From Cyclaneusma minus (lineage: Eukaryota; Ascomycota; Leotiomycetes; Marthamycetales; Marthamycetaceae), in contig JAKZHN010000005.1 of assembly GCA_037179335.1 (NCBI GenBank), positions 558,001 through 622,000 on the forward strand: a stretch of DNA of 64,000 bases, given 5' to 3'. Under the pieces are notes generated by a model. The model was not told the DNA's origin and made no database searches. It saw only the letters and a list, made by a program, of their open reading frames with translations. A program made the position numbers and the translations under genes. Position 1 is the stretch's first letter. The number at the start of each line of letters is the position of its first letter. Positions 57,488 through 64,000 of this stretch are shown here, one piece after another.

Positions 57488-57590
57488 ATCCGAGAGGTTG
57501 AAAGGTGAGTGAGGGTCTCTAGGCAAACTTGACAAATTAGAGCTCCGGGGTTCAACTCTCTGGGAGGAGCTCTGAGGGTTTTCTCTCTCT
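57488..57590 (+). repeat. tRNA-like relic / SINE-like copy 1
   Basis: CCGAGAGGTTGAAAGG resembles a D-arm/A-box and CCGGGGTTCAACTCTCTGGG a T-arm/B-box about 50 bp later. No acceptor stem closes, so it is not a working tRNA. It matches the inverted copy at 60485-60570 in the right half. Confidence 0.4.
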
Positions 57591-58114
57591 TCTACAATGT
57601 GTCACTCATAGTTTAGAATTGTGTCAACGCTTGTATTTTCCTAGCTAACTCCCTTGCGCCAACCCTGTATGGCAGCCTGCCAATCCGTAGTAGCCGCAGT
57701 GTCATCCTCTTTTCTCCCTCGACCAGCATCGATGTAATGGAACCGCTCAGAAATGCATCGCAGAAGGGGAGAAAGCAAGAGGCTTGGAAGGAAATGTGTG
57801 TGTTGTTGTGTTGTTGGCTGTGAAAGGGCAAGATGGCAGCTTTGGGTGCCATCTTGCGAATGTGCTCGGAATTCTGGAGTAGAATGTTTTTTTTTTGGTA
57901 GGGTAGATGGAATTGGTGCATCGTCGAGCGAATTGGATCGTTGGTGCTAGGAAGAAAGTCCGTTAGGGGTCGATGTTGCTTAGCGCGATACCGAGTAGTG
58001 TTCCGAGGATGTCCTGGGGGCTAACTAGTCGCTCGAAAGACTTTGGTGTTTTGAAGTTTTTGGAGTGTTTTAGACTGAATGACTTCTGCCTTCCTCGGTT
58101 TCCCAGTTCGGATA
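57591..58114. other. Intergenic, no supported gene
   Basis: 3' flank of the 58-kb gene. The minus-strand frame 57613-57921 has no recognised domain. Confidence 0.45.
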
Positions 58115-58132
58115 TTAGGGTTAGGGTTAGGG
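58115..58132 (+). repeat. Interstitial telomeric repeat (TTAGGG x3)
   Basis: Three perfect TTAGGG units, the usual telomere repeat of filamentous ascomycetes, lie 33 bp from the stop codon of the neighbouring minus-strand gene. Three units are too few for a telomere, so this is an internal site. Confidence 0.85.
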
Positions 58133-58164
58133 TCTCAGCTGGCGTGAGCTGAGATGCTCTCTTC

Positions 58165-58944
58165 TCATTTCTTGTCTGAGCGAGTTGTGGCGTGGGCCCT
58201 CAGCAAATCCAAAAGCCTCATGTCTCCAGTGGCCTTGGCAGCAGCGGAAGCACTAGTAGAAGGCTCCTGGGAAGCTTCACTGGCTCTTGCGGCTGCTGAC
58301 TTGGATGGCGTGGAAAGCAGACCTCGAATGCCTTCACTGACACGTGCACCGTCCGACTCTGATCCAGTGCGGCCTCCTTCACCCCGTGCGCGGGCTCGGA
58401 TGATGAAGCTGGCGAGGGTAAGGGGGGGAGATTCCGGTGAGCCAGGTTGCGAAGCGGATGCAGATGAGTTGGGTGGGCCAGAAGGCTGCTGGCTAGTATT
58501 CTTCGATGGAGAGGTGAGGGTGACGGGCGGGTCGGTTGGTTGAAGATTGGCAGCAAGCAACAGAACGTGTCTGCGGGTTTCGGGATCAACCATGTTAACC
58601 AGCCGGGCGAACTGCAGTATTGTTAGTTGGGAATACTTTGGAGTTAACTAAGTTGAGGTTCTTACAGTTTCGCTCCTGAGGAACTGGGTAGCACTTGAAC
58701 GTGAAACTGAATCCAGGCCCAGGCGAACCTTATGAACCACATTCTCTTGGTTCAGGGTAAAGCCGCCCGGTAGCTGGTAGACTCTTCGCTGGTCCTGAGA
58801 TAGTTGGCTCAGAAGTGACTCGAAATTGTTGTTCGTCTCGGGGCCGATGGGAATCGAGCTCATGGAACTCACTGAGCTCATGGGACCCACCGAGCTTCCG
58901 GAACTCACTGAGCCTCTGGGACTCATCGAGGCTGTGGAACTCAT
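58165..58944 (-). CDS. Unrecognised two-exon gene
   Basis: Exons 58944-58666 and 58611-58165, a 54-nt intron, 241 aa. The N-terminal ~40 residues are Ser/Met/Gly-rich (MSSTASMSPRGSVSS). The middle looks folded: NNFESLLSQLSQDQRRVYQL, GFTLNQENVVHKVRLGLDSV, ATQFLRSET / FARLVNMVDPETRRHVLLLA. The C-terminal ~120 residues are Ser/Ala/Pro-rich with a final LLDLLRAHATTRSDKK. Splicing joins two helical segments in frame, which favours a real gene. I know no family for it. Its promoter holds repeat words shared with the arrays to the right. Confidence 0.62.
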
Positions 58945-59189
58945 GGTGTTGAGGAAGCGGGGACGCGGAATGGACAGAGATGGTCGGGTTTCAAGGCGTA
59001 GGACCTTTGTGAAGCAAGCGGCGGGGCGGAGGAGGGTATCTATGGCATGTCGTGGTGGAAAGAGGAGGAAGAGGACTCGGAGGTGGCGGGGCGGAGGGAG
59101 TGCTTTTATGCCAACGGGGCCGGGGCTCGCCTCGCTTGCTCCCGCTTTCTCCCGCTTGTTCTCGCTTGTTCTCGCTAGTCTGAGATCCC

Positions 59190-59250
59190 ATTGTGAACGG
59201 CCGGACAATGGGGACTCAATTGTGAATCAGAGTATCTGGCCGCACAATGT
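59190..59250. repeat. Dispersed copy of the ~38-bp repeat word in a promoter
   Basis: GGACAATGGGGACTCAATTG and TGAATCAG at 59203-59230 match the units of the 61235-61392 array. It is ~260 bp upstream of the start of the 58-kb gene. Confidence 0.6.
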
Positions 59251-59255
59251 GTAAG

Positions 59256-59625
59256 TTTCGTATCCCAACGCCCGCACCCCTTTACTTTCGTAAAGCGAAT
59301 ATAAGTTTCATATTTTCCGGATCTCTTGATTTTCGCACCGCGAATATGAGTCCTCTGTTGTCCGCGTCCCTTTACTTTCGTAAGCGAATATAAGTTCTCT
59401 ATTGTCCTCGTCTCTTTACCTTCGTAACGCGAATATAACGTCTCTGTTGTTCGGATCCCTTTACTTTTGTAAATAAATATGTATTCCCTATCGTCCGCAT
59501 CACTTTATTTTCTTAACGCGAACATAAGGTTTCTGTCGTCCGATCTGTTTGCTTTCGTAAGCGAAGACAAGTTGTCTACTGTCCGCATCTCTTTACTTTC
59601 GTAACGCGAATATATGGTCTAAGTT
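59256..59625. repeat. ~43-bp minisatellite array, left part
   Basis: About eight degenerate units with core TTTACTTTCGTAACGCGAAT followed by ATAAG, a T/C-rich spacer and TTGTCCG(C/G)ATC. Cores start near 59283, 59325, 59371, 59412, 59460, 59505, 59548 and 59591, a spacing of 41-48 bp. Confidence 0.85.
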
Positions 59626-60052
59626 GTCACATGCGGAGAGAAAGGAAATAATAATTAAAAATCAGTGTATTGCGGGGCATAGCCAGCGAAACTGGCTGTT
59701 TTAGCGCTAAAAAGGCTTTTAAGCAAAGCCCATATAGCTAGCGGCATGTAATTGCTATTTTAAACAGCGGATTTTAAGCTAAAATAGCTAGCTTAATTGG
59801 CTAAGGCTATATAATTAAATTAAATGGAATTATATAGGGCGAAAGAAAGAAAAATTAAAAGCTATAATTAATTGCAATTTCTATTTTTAAAATTTTAAAA
59901 TTTTAAAATTGGCATTGCAAAGATTTTTTATAACTTAATAAAATTGCGGCCCTATACCGCTAGCTACGCTGGCTAAATGGATTTTTGGCCGACGGCCAGC
60001 CTTACCAAACCACGTGACGCGGGTCAGCTGCCCTTCCTACTATATATCAATA
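59626..60052. mobile_element. AT-rich insertion splitting the minisatellite
   Basis: About 425 bp interrupts the array within a unit. It is AT-rich, with TAGCTAGC/GCTAGCTA words and AAAATTTTAAAATTTT runs, and has GC-richer ends (GCGGGGCATAGCCAGCG; CCACGTGACGCGGGTCAGC). No terminal repeats or target duplication could be defined and no frame is open, so its class is unknown. Confidence 0.5.
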
Positions 60053-60440
60053 TTATATGAATTTCCTATTGTCCGGATCTTTTTACTTTCGTAAGCAAAA
60101 AAAAATCTCTATCACTCGCATTTCTTTATTTTTGCAATGGGAATAAAGTTTCGTATTCCCGGATCTCTTTGCTTCTATAAGCGAAAATATGTTTTCTATC
60201 GTCCAGATCTCTTACTTTTATAACGCGAACATAGGTTGTCAATCAATCCAGATCCCTTTAATTTCGTAAGCGAACATAAGTTTTCTATCGCCCGGATCCC
60301 TTTACTTTCATAAGCAAGTATAAGTTTCATAATGCCCGCATGATGAAGTTGAAGGGATGCGGTTCGCGTGCCTTCAACTTCGTAACACTCGCGTTTTGTA
60401 TCCCAGCGCCCGCATTCATTCAAGTTCGTCCAGCACCTCA
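60053..60440. repeat. ~43-bp minisatellite array, right part
   Basis: About six more units of the same core (near 60090, 60127, 60168, 60211, 60258, 60301), then a partial one with TTCAACTTCGTAACACTCGCG at about 60374. Confidence 0.8.
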
Positions 60441-60484
60441 TGGGGGCTTAACCGCAAAACACGAATCAGGGCAAGGGCGGAACT

Positions 60485-60570
60485 GCAAAGTCCTAGGCTC
60501 CCCGGGGAGTTGAACCCCGGAACTCTATCTGTCAAGAGTGTCTAGATGCCCACCTCTTCACGGTGATGAG
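60485..60570 (-). repeat. tRNA-like relic / SINE-like copy 2
   Basis: On the minus strand: GAAGAGGTGGGCATCTAGAC, CTTGACAGATAGAGTTCC, then GGGGTTCAACTCCCC, a perfect 4-bp T-arm with a TTCAACT loop. Its right half matches copy 1 at 57488-57590. No complete cloverleaf. Confidence 0.45.
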
Positions 60571-60689
60571 GCTGAAGGACTACAATATCAGATTCGACTT
60601 TAATCTGCTTGACTGACTATATATACAGCACGCAGCGCCCCCAACCCACGTGAAAGGCTCTCACGAACCAGCACCGTAAGAGTAAGTGA

Positions 60690-61395
60690 GGAACGTTGGG
60701 GCTCAATCGCGAATTAGACATACAGGTCGAACAATGGGGACTCAATTGTGAATCAGACTTCAGAGTATTCGGCTGCACAATTTGAAGTTACTTGTCCCAA
60801 CAACGTCCGCATCCCTTCACTTTCGTAACGAAAGTATGAGTTTTCTAACGCCGGTATCCCTGCAATCTCGTTCGGCTCCCGGATGGAAGCTCAACTGCGA
60901 AACGTGAATGGGGGTACTCAAGCGGACAATGGGGACTTAATCATAGATCAGCGAGTCAAATTGTAAATCAAGGGGCCGGAATCATCAAGGAAGGGCAATG
61001 GGGGCTCAGTTGTGAATCAGGGCACCTGTCACGGCATGGCCGACGTTCGAACCAGCACCCCCTAGCTGGCTTGGTTTGCTAGAGAGTCGCAGTACAGCGT
61101 GCTACCCTTAGACCACAAAAGGGCAATCAATACTTTCTCAACGAGCACAGTATTGCTAAGTCTACTCTTCAAGTTCCACGGCCATGACCGCAGCTGGCCG
61201 GATGATGAGGACCCGATCATGAATTAGGCATGCGACGAGACAATAGGGGCTCAATTGTGAGTTGGGCACCTAGCCAGGAAATGGGGACTCAAATGTGAAT
61301 CAGGGCATCCGAGCGGAGAACAGGGGCTTAATTGTGAATCAGCATTCTGGACGGACAATGGGGGCTCGATTGTGACTAGGACGCTTAACACATGA
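60690..61395. repeat. ~38-bp repeat array with scattered upstream copies
   Basis: Units of the type GGACAATGGGGGCTCAATTG-TGAATCAGGG-CACC. Four lie head to tail at about 61238, 61278, 61317 and 61355 (38-40 bp apart). More diverged copies lie near 60692, 60731, 60929 and 60984. Confidence 0.8.
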
Positions 61396-62127
61396 TGAAC
61401 ATGTGTTGCAAATCACCTTGAATGACGTCCAGCATCAAGATATTTGGGGACAGGGGACAGAGAAGGATGGAAGGAACAGAGACAGTGGGAGGGCAGAGGA
61501 CAATATATACAACGAGTTGCGGCTCAGATATGCAAACGTCGCTCATAAAGAATCCAACTTCACATGAAGGCCCAAATTCACATACAAACTTCCACTCAGG
61601 TCCCATAATTCCGGCTCACACGAGGTGCAAGTGTTCCGTTGGCGTGCTCCCCTGGTGAGGCGAGGGTGAAGTTGCGAGGTTGAAGTTGAGAATGTGAAGA
61701 TGCCCACAGGATACTGATTCCAGCAGCAGACGAAAGCCGGTCCGCTGGAAGTCAAGTTCGTAGACTGAGATCCTGCGCCAGAGAATCCGGTCGCCTAGCG
61801 AGAAGGCAGAGCGTTTGAGACATAAGGAAGATGGTGGAGGGTGAATTGGGTTGAAATGGGTTGAAAGAGAAATAAGGCAAACATAACGCAGGGCTGAGCC
61901 TCTTTGCCGTAGCAGATGTCGTGATTGCAGAGTCTTTGTGTAAGGAGGAGAGCGTCGCGCAACTGCAGGAAGGTCTGTTTACTACCTATGGAGCCTTAGC
62001 GCGGAGTAGCTCATATTTCTGACAAATAGGGGGAAAGCTGCTAGAAGTTTGAGGTTGTTAAGAGGATCAAGGTGGGGTTGCCAGTATGTAAAGAAAGCCA
62101 CTTGCGAGAGCTTTAGGTCTTATCTAG
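61396..62127. other. Non-coding stretch, nothing recognised
   Basis: Short frames without domains, between the ~38-bp array and the GTTGAA-type tract. Confidence 0.5.
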
Positions 62128-62520
62128 GACGCCGTTGAAACTGCTAGGTTGAAGTTACTCACTTCAAGCGCAATTTCAACTCGGCAGCTTCAACTTCAAC
62201 TTCGACGCAGAACCGACTTCAACTGAGAAGTTGCAGTTGCGCGTTTGAAGTTGTGTATTTCAAATTGCTAGGTTGAAGTTGCGCATTTGAATTTGAAGTC
62301 GCTTACTTGAATCTGCTTACTTGATAGGCTGAAGTTGCGACGTTGAATTTGCTAGGTTGAATTTGCTCACTAGAAGTTGCGCAGGTGGAGCTAAAGTTAC
62401 TAGGTTGTAGTTGCCACCTAGCTTGAAGTTAGTTACTCTAGAAGTTCCTAAACCGAAGTTCCTAAACTGAAGTTCCTAATCTGAAATTCCTAACCTAGGA
62501 CTAAGGCGCAGTTGCTAATA
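62128..62520. repeat. Degenerate TTGAAGTTGC-type low-complexity tract
   Basis: About 390 bp of the words TTGAAGTTGC, GCTAGGTTGAAG, ACTTCAA and CCTAA(A/C)CTGAAGTT. The composition is like the tract at 56667-56825. Confidence 0.7.
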
Positions 62521-63999
62521 ACTACTAAGGGAAAAGAAGACTCCATCCCCCGCGAGTACTAGATCTTTTGACACTAGCCTACTAGTAACTAGTTCCATAT
62601 CGGGATAGAAATCAAATTGCCACTGAGTACCCAAGCAGTAACTTCGATCCGGCAATATACCGTGCAATTCTTCTGCGATCCGAGCTTCTTTCAGGATGAA
62701 AAAAGCACCAGCGGTGCAAAAACTAACAGACACCTAGGCCTCCCAATCAACAACAGCAGCTCTGCTGGCATTGATAAACTGCCGGCTCAACAAAAGACCG
62801 TTGCAGGTTGATTCGCTTGGGGCCAGCCGCAGGCCCACACCTCAGCACACTAGTAAATCGCCCTCCTACAAGACGCAAAGAGCTTTCGAGAATGTTGAAG
62901 GAGGAGAAAGCAAGAGCGGCGCGAAGGAAGTAGGCCGGCTGACAGTGCAAGACCACGGCGAAGCTTGATTTACACGCTGCTTCAGAGAGGACGATGACAG
63001 GAGAAGCAGTAGTGGGAGGGAGAGACGCGACATTTATAAGGAAGGTTTTAGCAGGTAGTAACGAACTTCCAGCTTCAACATGCCCGGCCATGTCGATGCG
63101 CAACAAAGCAGCTTCTCGCTCTTCCCGGCCCCCAGCTTCACCCCGTCCGAACACATCGATGTGCAACAAAACAATCTGAGCTTACCGAGTACCGACGAGT
63201 GCTGATAGTAGTAGTGCGGTGCGCCGAGTCACTAACTTACTGTTGCTGTAGTTCGTGATATATGTCGACACGAAGTAATTTGGGGTGGGACAGCATTTCG
63301 AAATTCAAAATTTCAATCCCCACCGTCCACCAAAGGTCCAAAACCCCATTCTCACACCGCAGACGTATAAAACATCACTAAATGCAATTTTCACTGCTAG
63401 CGAGTCTCTGCTCTGCCACTTCATTTCACTTCCAAACAACAAATCATCGAGACAACAAAAGCAAGAGTTCTTAGAAGACGTGACTCAAAAAAGTAGTGGT
63501 ATCTTTCATCTCAATAATCCCGCTCATCCATGCTAATTCTCATTTCCTCATGCTACTTTGCTCAAGAAACAAAAGTGAAGAGGAAAAAAAAACAATACTC
63601 GAATATTTCATATTCCCTTACAAGGAGAAAACAACACCCCCGCTTTGTCCTATTCTTGTCATTGTCCCTAGTCCTTGATGCCTGCTGGTCCTTGGTCCCC
63701 CTATTTCCTCGACCCTGATTCCGTTTCCCAAAAGCCGATTATCGCAGATAGGAAGAATTTATCGATGTCGGCGCTTTGGCTGACGACCTGCGGTGGCTTG
63801 GAATGAGAAACCGAAACCTGCCTGTCCTGCCCCCCTGTCCTTTCTACCAACCTGTCCTGACCGTCAACCGGTCCTGCCCATCGCTCTCGGTGCTGTTGGT
63901 TCCTCCTAGCCCTCCTTTGTATGTAATGATCTCCGGCAACTCGATCCCAGGTATTCATCCGATGAAAGGAGAGAAAGAAGCTATGATGCTCCGGAAAGA
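62521..63999. other. Right end of window: non-coding, one small duplication
   Basis: A 63-bp direct duplication (63070-63172) holds two copies of TCGATG(T/C)GCAACAAA(A/G)C, the end motif of the 24.8-26.0 kb element. CCTGTCCT words repeat at 63820-63880. No supported gene; the frame 62747-63169 (-) spans the duplication and has no domain. Confidence 0.5.
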
Positions 64000-64000
64000 A

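Noticed and set aside
59256..60440. CRISPR-like regularly spaced repeats
   Set aside because: The units are directly adjacent degenerate minisatellite copies without unique spacers, and the genome is fungal.
61035..61125. Possible tRNA on the minus strand (TGGTCTAAGGGTAGCACG ... GGTTCGAAC)
   Set aside because: A-box and B-box words are present but the T-stem and anticodon stem do not pair; at most a relic.
62747..63169. 140-codon minus-strand frame at the right end
   Set aside because: It spans a 63-bp duplication of transposon-end sequence and has no domain.

Overview
The window is nuclear DNA of a filamentous ascomycete (Pezizomycotina). Genes are interrupted by short introns, mostly 41-90 nt with GT...AG ends and CTAAC-type branch sites. 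Coding density is moderate on both strands, and the families are typically fungal: a HET-domain protein, an Egh16-like secreted protein, a copper-fist regulator, a Zn2Cys6 regulator, a DAL5-like permease and ATG13. A dothideomycete is my best guess, but the sequence alone does not prove it. All gene models were built by hand from reading frames, splice signals and family knowledge; no search was run.

Left part (1-24.6 kb): a BAHD-like acyltransferase cut by the left edge (-), taspase-1 (-), ARP3 (+), mitochondrial branched-chain 2-oxoacid dehydrogenase E1 alpha (+), an Egh16-like secreted protein (-), an AIM9/aminoglycoside-phosphotransferase-like kinase (+) with a transposon in one intron, a HET-domain protein (-), an 11-exon DAL5-like transporter (-) and a secreted type-B carboxylesterase (+) divergent from it.

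Middle part (24.6-52.7 kb): a gene-poor stretch with a degenerate ~1.1 kb inverted-repeat element, then a copper-fist factor (+), a kinase-like gene with an apparent frameshift (+) followed 4 bp later by a MITE, a small amphipathic membrane protein (-), a SET-domain protein (+), an unrecognised three-exon gene (+), ATG13 (+), a proline-rich tail-anchored candidate (-), LUC7 (-) divergent from GPI16/PIG-T (+), a nitrilase-family amidohydrolase (-) and an RGT1-like Zn2Cys6 regulator (-).

Right part (52.7-64 kb): almost no genes. One small unrecognised gene (58.2-58.9 kb) lies beside three TTAGGG units and a dense set of repeats: a ~43-bp array split by an AT-rich insertion, a ~38-bp array, GTTGAA-type low-complexity tracts and two tRNA-like relics. 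It looks like a repeat-rich or subtelomere-like block, though no terminal telomere is present.

The genes do not form an evident biosynthetic cluster; most are housekeeping genes with private jobs (actin nucleation, leucine/isoleucine/valine catabolism, autophagy initiation, GPI anchoring, U1 snRNP). The most distinctive signals are (i) a repeated switch of the coding strand from C-rich to G-rich inside at least seven genes, (ii) two small DNA-transposon insertions with readable ends, and (iii) the repeat block at the right.
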